From positions 5,146,001 through 5,210,000 of the forward strand of contig JAHREC010000013.1 of assembly GCA_020081605.1 (NCBI GenBank): a stretch of 64,000 bases of DNA, read 5' to 3'. The notes under the pieces were generated by a model. The model saw only the letters and a program-made list of their open reading frames with translations. It had not been told where the DNA came from and made no database searches. Both the position numbers and the translations under genes were made by a program. This DNA is from Albifimbria verrucaria. Taxonomy: Eukaryota; Ascomycota; Sordariomycetes; Hypocreales; Stachybotryaceae. This document shows positions 1 to 15,724 of the stretch, piece by piece. How positions within the stretch are numbered: position 1 is the first letter of the stretch; every line of letters begins with the position of its first letter.

Positions 1-45
1 AAGATACCCATAACCCCTCCAAGGCCAAAGCCCAACACACACATC

Positions 46-1118
46 ATGGCACAAGATCCTCGAGCCTTGCTCCAGAAGGTCCGTCCTTGCCTGTACCCCT
101 CCCCGCCATCGTCAATGCTGACGCGCAACACAGGCAGAGAAGACGCTGCAGGGCGCCAGCGGAGGCTTCAGCTTCTTCGGCGGTCGCGAGGAGAAGTACC
201 AGAATGCCGCCGACCTGTTCATCGAGGCAGCGAATGCCTTCAAGATGCAGAACCAGTGTACGTCTAACCGCTGCATTCCCTTAACCTCCCAGGACCTGAC
301 CCTGACGTGCTTCACCTCCCCACAGCCATCGAGGCAGGAAAGGCTTTCGAGAAGGCCGCGCAAATACAGACCCAAAACCTGAAGGAGCCCGACGATGCCG
401 CCAACACGCTTGTCGACGCCTTCAAGGCCTACCGCAAGGAGGACCCGGCCGCCGCCGCCCGCTGCCTTAGCGTGTCCATCGACAGATACTGCGCCAAGGG
501 CAACTTCCGCAGAGCTGCCGGACACAAGGAGACCCTGGGCGACCTGTACGAGAACGACCTGGGTGATATCAAGAGTGCGTTGCAGTGCTACGAGGCCGCC
601 GCCGGCTGGTACGAGGGTGATAATGCCTCAGCGTGAGTCCTACCCTTCTTTGAGAGCCTAATCGAGCCCACGCGCGACCGGTGCTGACGACGACAACGCA
701 TAGTCTGGCCAACAAGCTGTGGCTCAAGGTAGCTGACGTTGCCGCCCTCGAGGGCGACTACTACAAGGCCATCGAGAACTACGAAAAGGTCGCCGATCAG
801 TCCATCAACAACAACCTCATGAAGTACAGTGTCAAGGAGTACTTCCTTAAGGCCGGCATCTGCCACCTTGCCAGCGGCGACCTGGTTGCCGCCCAGCGCG
901 CCCTCGAGCGATACCGCGAGATGGACCCCACATTCGCCGGCCAGCGCGAGTTCAGGCTGCTGACGGACCTGTGTGAGGCCATCGAGGCCAAGAGCCAGGA
1001 CCAGTTCACCGACAAGCTGTTCCAGTACGACCAGGTGAGCAAGCTCGACAAGTGGAAGACGACCATCCTGGTCAAGGTGAAGAACCAGATCGAAGAGGCG
1101 GACGACGAGTTTGCGTAA
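46..1118 (+). CDS. sec17: alpha-SNAP (Sec17), SNARE disassembly adaptor
   Basis: Adaptor that binds SNARE bundles and recruits the NSF/Sec18 ATPase so that SNAREs are recycled after membrane fusion. Exons as I read them: 46-78, 134-257, 326-632, 704-1118. Together they make 293 codons (292 residues), the normal alpha-SNAP length. The N-terminus MAQDPRALLQK joins AEKTLQGASGGFSFFGGREEKY, the membrane-binding N-terminal loop, followed by TPR-like helical hairpins and the C-terminal segment around LDKWKTTILVKVKNQIEEADDEFA, whose end contacts Sec18. All introns are short with GT..AG ends, and intron 3 has a CTGAC branch point. This is one of the few genes here with no frame break, so it serves as an internal control for the window. 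The start at 46 is the only ATG giving the conserved N-terminus. Confidence 0.95.
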
Positions 1119-1615
1119 AGCCGCTTGAGGCTGGCGAGCTGGGGAGTTTGACGGGGCTGGGAAACGAATCAGTATGAAACATGCACCTCTACAGATAAGG
1201 TGAAGGCGTCTTGTTGCACTTATGTTTTGAGACAATACTCGAAGAGGGGTTTTGGGCTAGTAATACACAAAGACAACTCATCCGATCCAGCTTTATGTTT
1301 ATATGATGAAAATGATCCATATTTAAAAAGCATGTCCTGTTCTCTGTGCTTTCGAATCGCCACTTACTACGCTGTAATGCTCAAAAGAGAACCCTTATAT
1401 TCAACACCTAAACACAAGCATATAACCCAAGTCTGTGAAATGAGCAAACCAAGTTCATAGTAAACATAAATATCCATTCTGGTTACATCATTATTGAAGC
1501 TGAATTACACCCGTGTATTCACAAGCCCCTTTCCAGCCTACCGCGCCTTACCGCCAAACAATTGCCTCGCCAACCCCGTTACTCCAAAGACATTTCCGCA
1601 CGACCTTCAATTAAC
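1119..1615. other. Tail-to-tail spacer between sec17 and glucoamylase
   Basis: AT-richer DNA shared by the 3' ends of two convergent genes. No coding signal or repeat seen. It presumably holds both 3' UTRs and polyadenylation sites. Confidence 0.5.
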
Positions 1616-5811
<4,196 letters not shown>

Positions 5812-7822
5812 ATGGACGCCGCAACCATCGAAGAGACAAACCGCATTCGGGTTTCCTGGGCATGAAACCGCTGCCCGTGCCCGGTGCCGACAACTCCCGA
5901 TCTGATGAATCGAGTGGTTCAGAGAGCGACACTGAGGCGCCCAGCACCTTGGAAAGCAGACAAGCACAGGCATACGACAACTACCAAAAAGCCCAGGAAG
6001 CTGATGCAGCGAAGAAGAGACGCGAAGAAAAGGCTGCAGCAATCAGAAAGGCCCGTGACAATGCGCAGCGCCTCGCCGTCCTGGAAGGCAAAGGCTTGGG
6101 AGAGGCCGACGATGGAGCCGACCTCGACACAAAGGCCTGGCTGTTGGGCCAGAAGAAGCGCCAAAAGAAGATTGAGAAGGCGAGGAAAATGGAAGAGGAG
6201 TTTGCTGCTGCCGAAGCTGCTGCTGCCGCCGCCGTTCAGTATACTTCCAAGGATCTTGCCGGCATCAAGGTCGCCCACGACACGTCAGCTTTCCTGGACG
6301 GGAACGAACAGATCCTCACGCTCAAGGATGCTACGATAGATGAGAACGAGGAAGAGGGCGATGAACTGGAGAACTTGGATTTGCGCGATCAAGAAAACCT
6401 GAAAGATCAACTTGATCTGAAGAGGAAACGACCCGGATACAACCCGCTTGACGAGGAGGAGGAAAAAGGCGGTATACTGGCGCAATATGACGATGAAATC
6501 AATGGCAAGAAGAGAAAGAAGTTCACTTTGGACTCGAGTGGTCTTATTGCAGAGCTTTCAGACATTCTCAGCCAGCCTGCTGATGCGACAAGGAAGCCCC
6601 AAGCTGTAAGCCTGGACGACATTATTGGTATGTAACCTGATCCATTATTGACAAAGATGTGTGACTTACTAACTCTTTCTTAGACGGAGGAGCGCCGTCA
6701 TCTGATTATGTAGATGCCACGAAAATCAAAGTCAAGAAACCCAAAAAGAAGGGAAAGCAATCTAGACAGAAACAAGTGGACGAGGATGACATCTTTCCTC
6801 CTGCAGCTGCTGCATCTGATTCCAATGCAATGGATTTGGATGACAAAAAGTCTTTGGCCCAGAAACGCAAAGTTACAGACGATGATCTTATCGACGATGA
6901 CGACCTTCAAGCATCCTTGGCCATACAGAGGAGGAGCGCACTCAAGAAACGCAAGAGAGCTCGACCGGAAGACATTGCGAAACAGCTCAAAGACGAAGAA
7001 GATGACGCAGCACAAACTCAAGAGGAGTCGAAAAATGAAGGCCTGGTGATCGGAGAGGTATCTGAGTTCGTTGCCGGGTTGAGCAGGCCAGATGAAGCGG
7101 AGGAAAAGAAGCCCAGAAGAATCCAGACCGTGTCTAAGACCCCTGAGCCAAATGCAGATCACCATATGGCGGATGAGGACGAGGATGAGGACGAGAGAAG
7201 GTCGATTAAGGAAGAGTCACCCGCAGATGGTAATGTGGATGAAACTGGTGTAGAAGAAGAGAAGGCTGTGGGAGGCGGAATGGGTGCCACATTGGCCCTA
7301 CTCCGAGAAAGAGGTTTGGTCAAGTCGAACGACACCAAACAACTTTTCAATTCTTTCAAAGACCAAGAAGAATTCCTCGCCAAGAAGCGAATGCTAGAGG
7401 AAGAGTTGGACGAACAGACGCGCCAGCAACGAGAGCGTGATAGAATGAGCGGCAGGTTGGACCGCATGAGCGTCCGCGAAAGAGAGGAGTGGGCCCGCCA
7501 GCAGAACACCTGGCGCGATCAGCAACAGTCACGGCGACTGGCCGAGCTCTACCAAAACGGCTACAAGCCCAACGTCGAGTTGAAATACACAGACGACCAT
7601 GGGCGACAGGTAGACCAGAAGGAGGCTTTCAAGCTGCTGAGTCACCAGTTCCATGGCAAGGGCAGCGGCAAGGGAAAGACCGAGAAGCGACTGAAGAAGA
7701 TCGAAGACGAGAAACGACGCGAGGCACGGAGCATGTTCGACGCCAGCCAGAACGCCGGAATGAGTCTCGCAGCGCAACAGCAACTCAAGAAGCGCAAGGA
7801 GGCTGGTGTACGACTGGGTTAA
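5812..7822 (+). CDS. snu66: Snu66/SART-1, U4/U6.U5 tri-snRNP protein with HIND element
   Basis: Component of the U4/U6.U5 tri-snRNP needed for spliceosome activation. Exons 5812-6627 and 6684-7822. The N-terminus [23 protein letters not shown] matches the HIND element by which Snu66 binds the ubiquitin-like Hub1. The middle is charged and coiled-coil-like ([17 protein letters not shown]; acidic runs). The C-terminus carries the SART-1 signature, [22 protein letters not shown]. One frame break falls inside the HIND at 5855-5856 (TTTCCTGGG): the first fourteen codons and the rest lie in different frames. With one added base the total is 652 codons. A start at the downstream ATG (5862) would delete the HIND and is less likely. 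Confidence 0.9.
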
Positions 7823-8585
7823 AAGGAAAGCAGCAATTGTCACGATTAGTAGTATCAAGGAACAGGGAGGGCGTACTGGTATCAAAGCGGAATATTCATT
7901 TCTCTCTCTAAGGTGCATTACCCTCTATATGCGCTCCCATCATAACGTTTGATCTCATGTTTGCTGACACCCGTTTCCATGAAGGCACCCTGATGCTGAA
8001 GGTTCGTCCACTACATTTCATCTTTTTCAAGATCCACGTCTTTCAGCCCAAGCTGCTCTCCTCACGACTAACCATAGACCGGTGCCCTACTCTTATTTCG
8101 TCCAATGTGTAGACTAGCCTTTGCTTGTAAACTTTGCTTGCTATACCCTTGTATTGGGCTTCGTCTAGTTCTCTAGTAGACGTAGGTCCGTGTAGTTGAG
8201 GTTACGAAGCCCACATCGTAAACTGTCTGGCAGTTATTACTACTATATCATATCATTGGATATTGCGTCGTCTTTTGATACAATCGTGCTAAATGTTCTA
8301 TAAATGATTCTACACTTATTTCTTGTCAAGTTCTAAACTATACAGTGAACTTTCGCGTTGGAATTACTTGGTTTGACGCAGCGATACCCGAACCACAAGA
8401 GTTGAAAATCATAGCAAAGGAGAGCACGCTATTGAAAAGAAATATTCATAAAAAACAAGGATACATATGATAGTAAATCCAACGCAGTGGTTATCCAACC
8501 AGTGTACGCTTCCCGTAAGTGCCTGCTCTATGCATAACGCCTTTGATTTCACCAAAACGCCTGCGCACGATGCCCCTAGTGCTGG
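7823..8585. other. Tail-to-tail spacer, snu66 / Tag1-like gene
   Basis: Convergent 3' ends. AT-rich with several TATA/ATAAA-like stretches near 8230-8480 that could serve polyadenylation. No gene seen. Confidence 0.45.
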
Positions 8586-11389
8586 TTAGAGAGAAACTCG
8601 TGCCCCAAGACCTCTGCCCTCGTAGTGAATCCGCTCGACCCAGCTCCCCAGCCTAACGGTCACGTTTGCCAGCGCGTCTAGCTTCAAGGAACCGCCGAGG
8701 GCTTGCTTGAGCTTGTCATAACCTACGTGACTCGCTGACCACTCAACAGGCAGTCGAGGAGTTTGTGACAAGCCCGGCGGGGCGGGAAATGGCGTGTCGT
8801 GCATGATGTGCCCAACAGGCTCAGTGTGGTTATAAAAGGCCGTGGCACTAATATGCTCGAGATAAATCGTGTCGTGATGTAAAGGAGAGGCCAGGGTGAA
8901 CGATGCGGATGATGAAAGAATGTGGAAGGTTGCATCTCGGATAAGCCGCCCGCTGTCTTCATCATCTGGGCCTTTTCCAGGCAGTTCGAGTCGAGGGGCT
9001 GGAAAAGTCAAGTTCAGCCTGGACAGAGCTTCACCAATTACGGGTAACCCAGGAATGCTTCCTCGATGTCCCTGTAGAGTGATTGTTGTGTTCTTTCCAG
9101 ACAAATACTGTGACAGCAGATCTCGACCAATTTCGCGTGCCTTTTCTCCTCCAAGACCTGCAGGATCCCATGTGGCATCTACAGAAATGCCAGTGTTGTT
9201 GCCCAGCTTCAAGTCCACGTCTCGTGCCACCGCTTGACCGATTACGCGCCCGTGTCTAGTGTCGTGAACATATATATGAAAATATGGAATGAATGCTGTG
9301 TATGGTGTTGGATTCGTAACGTTTACTGATGCATGCATAGAGATACCAGTGTCTGATGTATTGAGGATTCTCAAATCGGATAAATGGGGTGCTAATGCAC
9401 CCAGGGTCTTTCCAGGAAGTGCTGTGAGCGAGTTAGCAAGCTCAAACTATGGCGTTTGAGATAACCCTTAAGTACTTCAATGGGATTGTGCTTGCATAAA
9501 ATCCGGGAGAGATGGAGATCACCAAGCCGAAGACGGACGTTTTAATGGAATTTTGCCCTGCGCGGGCACCTCCTTCAACACCAAGTTTCCTAGAACGGTT
9601 GCCACATCGACGTCGACCTTGGCGTTAACATCAATAAGGACATTCTTATCCCCAAATAGCATCTTTTGCAAGATGTCGCTGAACACGTCGCTATCCGTAA
9701 TGTTTACTGGCACGTCGACGACGCGGGACGTGATGTTGAGCAGGGTTTCGTCAGTTCCAGAGCCCACAAGCTTCTCAGAGTTGGCCTTTTGCCAGCGGTG
9801 AAGGTCAAGCGACCCGAAATCCTGGGATTTGTAGGAGAGTTCTGCGGTAGCACGAATATTTTCAACAGCTAGATCAATACCAAACTCGCGAGGAAGTGCT
9901 GCAAGAACCTGGATTGTGCCAGACACTTTGGGTGTGCCCTCAGGACTATCGGGATCGGCAAATGGGCTGGGTAGCTTGAAGTTGACATTGGTCAAGGCAA
10001 AATTACGAATGAAGTTGTCGAATGATCGACCGGGAAAGTCAATTGGTGCAGTGACGCCTTCCAGCAAAGATCCGATCCAGTCTGGGTTGTTTGAGTCCTT
10101 GGCCTTCTTGCCTCTGACATAGACTTCGGCATCCTCCCCGTTCAGATAATGTTTCATGAAATTATCAAGCGGAGATGAATCTGTCTGAGGGCAAGCTCGT
10201 ACAAGAGACTCGGAGAGCTCGCGGATGACTCCCTTGGCATCGGCAGTGATGTTGGCGTTTGGTACAACGTCGATCTCACTCGTCGTAGCGTCGCCGACTT
10301 TGATGTAGGGCTCAGACGGGTTGCAATTGGGAACGAGGACTTCAAAGGCAAGGGAGGGACCTTGAACGAGACCGGGTAGCCATTGTGAAGACTAACGGAC
10401 ACGTCTGCCCCAACGGCCTTCTTTCCATGACCATCGGGCGGTAGGTCGTGGAAGTCAAGCCGCTGTATCTTGAAATCTGGCATGGATGGGATATTGCTGG
10501 CTATAAGCACGATATTAGCAATGTTCAACACAAAATGATTATAAATTAATGATTAAGGTTTTAGTGTCTTCTCGCCGAAATATAGGGAGGCAAAAGAACG
10601 GTAGAGGTATTGACCTTCAAACACAAGGGACTCAACAATATCGTGAGTGCCGAGCGGCAAGATGCCCGACTTAAGGCTCAGCGCGGCGGCTCCTGTCACT
10701 TTGATGCGATGGAGTTCGCCACTGAGCCAGTCATTAGCGACACTGCGGATCATCTCCGCATCGCCTGGCGTTAGGTCTGCAACGAAGTCCAGGGCAGTTG
10801 TTTGACCGTTGACTAAAGTGATGGACAAAGGAGGCACTACAGCCGTGCCAAGCAACGCATTGTCACGGTGCGGAAGACGCACGCGAACCTGCGTCTTATC
10901 TGTCTGGAGTTTTCGGATGATGCTGGTTGCAATTTTTCCAATACGTCGCGAGTTTTCATTCTTAACTCGAGAAGCGTCAAGGCGGAAGTTGGCCTGTATA
11001 CGAGCGCGTACACCATCCGCTGTTATTGACTCAAGCGACAGATCGGTGGGCTCGAGCACGGCGGCGGATTCGGCATATTCCTTCACAGCAGGAGGGACAA
11101 GAAAGCCGATAAGAATGATGAAGATAATGAGGATTCCCAGGATCACAATTGCGATGAGGGAGGCCCACCGCCGCCGGGGAGTGGGCTTTGTATTGGCTGG
11201 GTGCGCGGGCGAGCGAGACCATGGCCACCAGGACCTCGAAGCAACCTGCTCGTGGTCACTTGAACGAGCCTCGCCGTTGCTCTCTTCGGGCTGTGCGCTC
11301 AGCAGCAGAGGCGTTGTCTCAGTCGCAGGGGCAGGGACATCTTCGTGGTTCTGCGGCGAGAGGAGGGGTGATCGCTCGGATTCAGACAT
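8586..11389 (-). CDS. Tag1-like vacuolar membrane protein (DUF3712/LEA-like repeats)
   Basis: Type II membrane protein resembling yeast Tag1 (YLR173W), a vacuolar protein linked to ending autophagy. Exons 10615-11389, 9523-10500, 8586-9421. The cytosolic tail of about 75 residues contains two acidic dileucine motifs, ERSPLL (5-10) and ETTPLL (24-29), the kind read by AP-3 for vacuole sorting. One transmembrane helix follows at about 77-98. The long lumenal part is built of beta-rich repeats with NxT/NxS sites, for example SVNVTNPTPYTAF. Frames break at 10347-10348 and twice around the second intron (about 9541 and the exon start at 9421). Three added bases give 864 codons. The first intron donor, GTCAAT, is unusual. 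The fold class is well supported; equivalence to Tag1 is inference. Confidence 0.75.
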
Positions 11390-12030
11390 GGTGGTTATCG
11401 AGGTAGAAGCGTATCGAGAAGCTCCTTAGGCGCGGGCGAATATCATGGCAATGTGTCGCATGCAGGTTTGAAAGCGACTGACAAATCCGTTGCGACGTGT
11501 TGAGATAGGCTTAAGGTTGGAGAGTTGAAGAAGGGCTGACGTCGTCGTTTGAACTGGGCGCCTTGGTTTGTACTCGTCATCTGAGATCAGCGCCTTGGTT
11601 GTCCTTTATGAACCTGGGCGGCTGTTGTAGGTACCTTGCCAGGCATGCTTGGGGGAGCAGCAGGGTCAGGTACCTGCCTGGCTAGGTCGACAGTCCCAGC
11701 CCTCCGGCGGCACGTTAATGGCTGCAGGTCTTGGGTACCTAGAAGTGGGCCAGCCTCATCCAACCGCAGCCAGGCATTGGCCTCAACATGTCACGACAAG
11801 CTCGGTGCCTTGATCCATCCTGCCCAAGGCTCGAATCGGAATGTTGGACCCTTTTCCCCGCGGGGCGGCTTTGCAAAAAGCGTGCAGTAGACCCTGAAGT
11901 GAGGGTAGTGTCTTTCACCTCCACGGGTACGGATACCAGCAGAGCAACTCGCTGACCGCTAGTGTCCCTTGCAGCGATATCCCTTAGCTTAGCTGTAAGG
12001 TGCCTGAGCTACAATAGGTACCGATAGCCT

Positions 12031-12051
12031 CAGACCCAGACCCAGACCCAG
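12031..12051. repeat. Short tandem repeat (CAGACC)3
   Basis: Three and a half perfect copies of a six-base unit in the promoter region. No known role. Confidence 0.7.
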
Positions 12052-12177
12052 CTGCGTGCACTGCAGATGTGGGGAGGGCGGTACTTGGTACTTAGCGTTG
12101 CCGGCTCTCCCTTATCGCCAAGTCACTCGATAACAGTCACCGCCAAAGATTCCGATTTCAAGTCCGATGTTTGTGAA

Positions 12178-12183
12178 TGACTC
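12178..12183 (+). promoter_or_regulatory. Gcn4/CPC1-type box upstream of OTC
   Basis: TGACTC lies about 130 bp upstream of the OTC start codon. This is the core recognised by Gcn4/CPC1/CpcA, the activator of amino-acid synthesis genes under cross-pathway control. Arginine genes are classic targets. A six-base match alone is weak; position and gene identity raise it. Confidence 0.5.
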
Positions 12184-12312
12184 TTGAGCCTGCAAATTAT
12201 CCACGACAAAACCCAGCCTCGATATCTGAGTTTGTGAGACCATTGTCTCCTCACTGATCCGTAACTCAATTGATTATTTAAGTGAAACAACACAATCTCA
12301 CAGCAGAGCACC

Positions 12313-13490
12313 ATGATGCGCTCCTCAGCTTTGCGCACTGCCCAGAGGGCCGTCACCGGCTTCCAAAGCCGTACCTACTCCCACAGCACAGGACCCAGGC
12401 ATTTGTTGTCAATTGCCGATCTCACTCCATCAGAATTATCGACGCTGGTTCGAAATGCCGCAGTTCGTAAGCAGGCTGTCAAGGCCGATGCTACACCGAA
12501 GGATCTCGCCCTTGGCCTCTCTGGAAAGACAGTCGCCATGATGTTCAACAAGCGTAGTACTCGAACAAGGGTATCAACTGAGGCGGCAGTGACAATGCTC
12601 GGTGGTCATCCCATGTTCCTGGGCAAGGATGACATTCAATTGGGTGTAAGTTGTCCCGAATTTTTTATAAACAGCTGTCTTTTAACACGCATGGTCAGGT
12701 AAACGAGTCTCTCTACGACACCTCTGTCGTCATCTCTTCAATGACCTCCTGCATGGTTGCTCGTGTAGGCCCTCACTCTGATGTTGCCAATCTTGCTAAG
12801 GACTCGACTGTCCCCGTTATCAATGCCCTCTCGGACGACTTTCATCCTCTGCAAATCATTGCCGACCTTCTCACTATTCACGAAGCTTTCCCTTCATCTA
12901 GCCAAAGCAGCAGCAGCCTTGGCCTCAACGGCCTCAAGGTAGCTTGGGTTGGTGACTCCAACAACGTCCTTTTCGACCTCGCAATTGGCTGCGTGAAGAT
13001 GGGAATCGACATTGCCGTTGCATCGCCAAAGGGCTACGGCATCCCTGATGCTATGAAGCAGGTCATAACTTCGGCTGCTGCTGGTGTTCAGTCACCCGGC
13101 AAGCTCTCGGAAACAAGCGTGCCCGAAGAGGCCATCAAGAATGCGGACATCCTCGTTACCGACACGTGGATTTCAATGGGCCAGGAGGCAGAGAAGCAGA
13201 AGAGGCTGGCAGACTTTGCTGGCTATCAGATCACTAACGAACTTGCGAAACGGGGCGGTGCCAAGGAGGGCTGGAAGTTCATGCATTGCTTGCCTAGGCA
13301 CCCTGAAGAAGTTGCCGACGAAGTTTTCTACAGTCCACGATCGCTCGTTTTCCCAGAGGCTGAAAACCGTCTCTGGGCAGCTGTCTGTAAGTGCTGATGC
13401 CTCCAATCCTGACCAAGCCCTTATCACTAACACGAAACAGCTGCTCTGGAATCTTTTGTGGTGCAGAAGGGTCATATCAAGTCCGTGTAG
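12313..13490 (+). CDS. argB: Ornithine carbamoyltransferase, mitochondrial
   Basis: Makes citrulline from ornithine and carbamoyl phosphate in the arginine pathway, in mitochondria. Exons 12313-12645, 12699-13386, 13441-13490 give 357 codons (356 residues), a normal length. The N-terminus (MMRSSALRTAQRAVTGFQSRTYS) is basic and hydroxylated, as in a mitochondrial presequence. The carbamoyl-phosphate loop STRTR is at about 82-86. The ornithine-side motif HCLPRH is at about residue 307, and DSNNVLFDL and TDTWISMGQE are also typical. No frame break, so this is a second internal control. Two ATGs in tandem at 12313 and 12316; the first is used here. Named argB in Aspergillus, arg-12 in Neurospora and ARG3 in yeast. 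Confidence 0.96.
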
Positions 13491-13601
13491 ACATCAGTAG
13501 TATTGGCGGATGCTTCTTGCGAAAAGTTCTGTATTGTAGATACCACAAAAATGGCAGCATTTTTTAAAAATAATTGAATAATCCACCCGTTCGCCAGACT
13601 A

Positions 13602-14662
13602 TCACATTTGGGGACCATATTTTGCTATCTTCATTGACAATCGTTTAGCCAGGGGCAGCTGGCTGACATCAACAACATCCTCAGCTTCCTTGACATGAGT
13701 ATCCTCAGTTGGCTCACGGAGGGGAGATCGAGGCAGGGCCATCAGACCGGTACGAGCCGACTCGAGAATGCCGAAGGGAGCAACAAGCTTCAAGAAGGAG
13801 TCAATCCTCGATTGCTTGGCCGAACTGGAACAAGTTGTTAGCACAAAAATTCTCCTTTGACGGTGTTTTTGCTGCAAACTTACACCTCCACAATGCAGCT
13901 GTTGGTGCTGATGTCGAGCACCTTGCCGCCGAATTGGTGGGTAAAGTACGTGATGGTCTTCAAGTGCTCGTGCTTGTGTCTCAGCGCCTCGCTGGCAGCA
14001 AGCCTGGTGGGGTGGAAGTCCTTGGCTGACTCCTCCAAAGACTGGTTCTCGGCAGCTTCGCTACCGTTCTCTCCATAGTGGTCCCCAGTTGTGATCTCGC
14101 GGTGGTGAGCCAGAAGCTCCTCGAAGTACTCGGGTCCGAGGATGTTGATCTTGGCCAGAAGCAGCTCACGCTGCACGAGAGCAGCATTGCTGTAATCCAG
14201 CACCGCCCAGACAGGAACGAGATCCTCGAGCTGTCTGCGTGCCTGCTCAACGACACCGTCTTGACCCGTAAGCACAATGGTCATGCGGGAGAGGTCCTCG
14301 ACCTCGGTGCTGCAGACGACAAGGGAGTCAATGTTGAAGCCTCGAGCGGCGAGAATACCGGACAGGCGAGACAGGACACCGGGCTCGTTCTGGACCAAGC
14401 AGTTGAGAATGTGACGCTTGGGCGGGGCCATGGAGGGAGTGGGAGTCTCGTAGAGGATGTTGGAGACGGCGGCCTGGGCTGACCATGCTGGCGGCGCATC
14501 CGTGACGGGAAGAGGGGCGGAGCGCCGTCGCAGGGCCTTGTAGGCGATGGCAGATGTTGAGCTGGTCTGGTTGAACCTGACAGCACCTAGCGAGCTGGCG
14601 GGGATGCGTCGCGACGACGTGGCCCAGCGCAGCGGCGCCGCCATAGGGCGAAGCGAAGCCAT
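13602..14662 (-). CDS. ilv6: Acetolactate synthase regulatory (small) subunit, mitochondrial
   Basis: Regulatory subunit of acetolactate synthase (branched-chain amino acids); it confers valine feedback on the catalytic subunit. Exons 13884-14662 and 13602-13824. A mitochondrial presequence (MASLRPMAAPLRWATSSRR) precedes the ACT domain, HILNCLVQNEPGVLSRLSGI, and the C-terminal ALS small-subunit domain (DSFLKLVAPFGILESARTGL). As written the protein ends QLPLAKRLSMKIAKYGPQM. One more C in the run at 13652-13655 would end it at QLPPG followed by a stop, which I recall as the usual end of fungal Ilv6, so the last dozen residues are probably a frame artefact. It converges on OTC, with 111 bp between the stop codons. 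Confidence 0.93.
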
Positions 14663-15724
14663 CTTACTCGGTCCGTCGGTCTAGTAAGACAGTGTCGGAC
14701 GCGTAATTGAGAGACGTAGGTTACAGACGATTGGATGACTTGCAGTCCCAAGTAACCTGGGGTTCTGGTTCTGGGGAAGCCGTAATTAAAGCTTCACTCC
14801 GATGTATCGGAGGTGACGGTGAGGACGGAGAACGGTCGGCCCGTGAAACCAATACGTCGACTTGACCCTTGGCTAGGACCGTGATGTCCGAAAACGGAGT
14901 GCTTCCAGACCGGACCTCGCTTGCTACTAGGAACACGTGATGGGATCTGCCGGACCCTGCAGAGAGGCTGGCTGGGGCGGGCAACAGGGAGGGACGTGCT
15001 AAGAGTGCTCGAGCTTGTGTTTGGAAAATGCGAATAGCGGTATTCAGCAGAGCCTCAGCGACGGATCCAATTGCTTGTGATCAATTACATGCACAAGTTG
15101 ATTTTGACTTTTGTTAGGTACCAAGTACTACTACAGTAAGGTACTGGCGGAACTCTGAATCATTTGGTGAACGATACATCCAGCAAAGCAAATATGACAT
15201 CTAATTGTGTTTAGCTCTCCGAGGAAAATTCACCAGCAACCATGCTTCTTCTTTGAATAAAATTTATTTCTTTGTTCTTATGTCCCAGTAATGGTCAATT
15301 GATACGCTGGAACAATTCTTGCAGCTTGTTTCTCCATTCAAGTCAAGGAAGCTCCGAGTTCCCTGCGGTGGAGGAAGATACGAGGTGCGGAATTGGTCCG
15401 TGCTAGCACCAACAAGGTACGTACTTTCGCGGGATTGTCCTCCAATTTTCAGGCGACTAACCTACCTCTTTATTGCTGGGTTGGATATTTTGTTGGCAAA
15501 CCTCCGTTCGCAACGTGCATCAGCACTTCTCGCGCGATCGCATGTGGTCCAAACCGGCAGCACATCACCCTCAAGTAGCCGATATCTGTGCTAGTCATAA
15601 TATTTCAGCCAGTCGACGCCTGCCGCTATCGACAACCTTGCGCAGTTGCATCATATACGGGCATTTTCTCTTGGTCCATCTTCCACCGAACAACGCCTGT
15701 CGATTGCATCTCACACCCATCGCC
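14663..15724. other. Divergent promoter region, ilv6 / KH protein
   Basis: About 1.06 kb with no coding signal. I looked for a perfect TGACTC box upstream of ilv6 and found only TGACTT-like near matches. Confidence 0.45.

Larger units (their letters stand above)
11390..12312. other. Divergent promoter region, Tag1-like / OTC
   Basis: About 920 bp. It contains a cluster of GGTAC-type words between 11631 and 12095, three tandem CAGACC units at 12031-12051, and a Gcn4/CPC1-type box close to the OTC start. No coding sequence. Confidence 0.5.
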
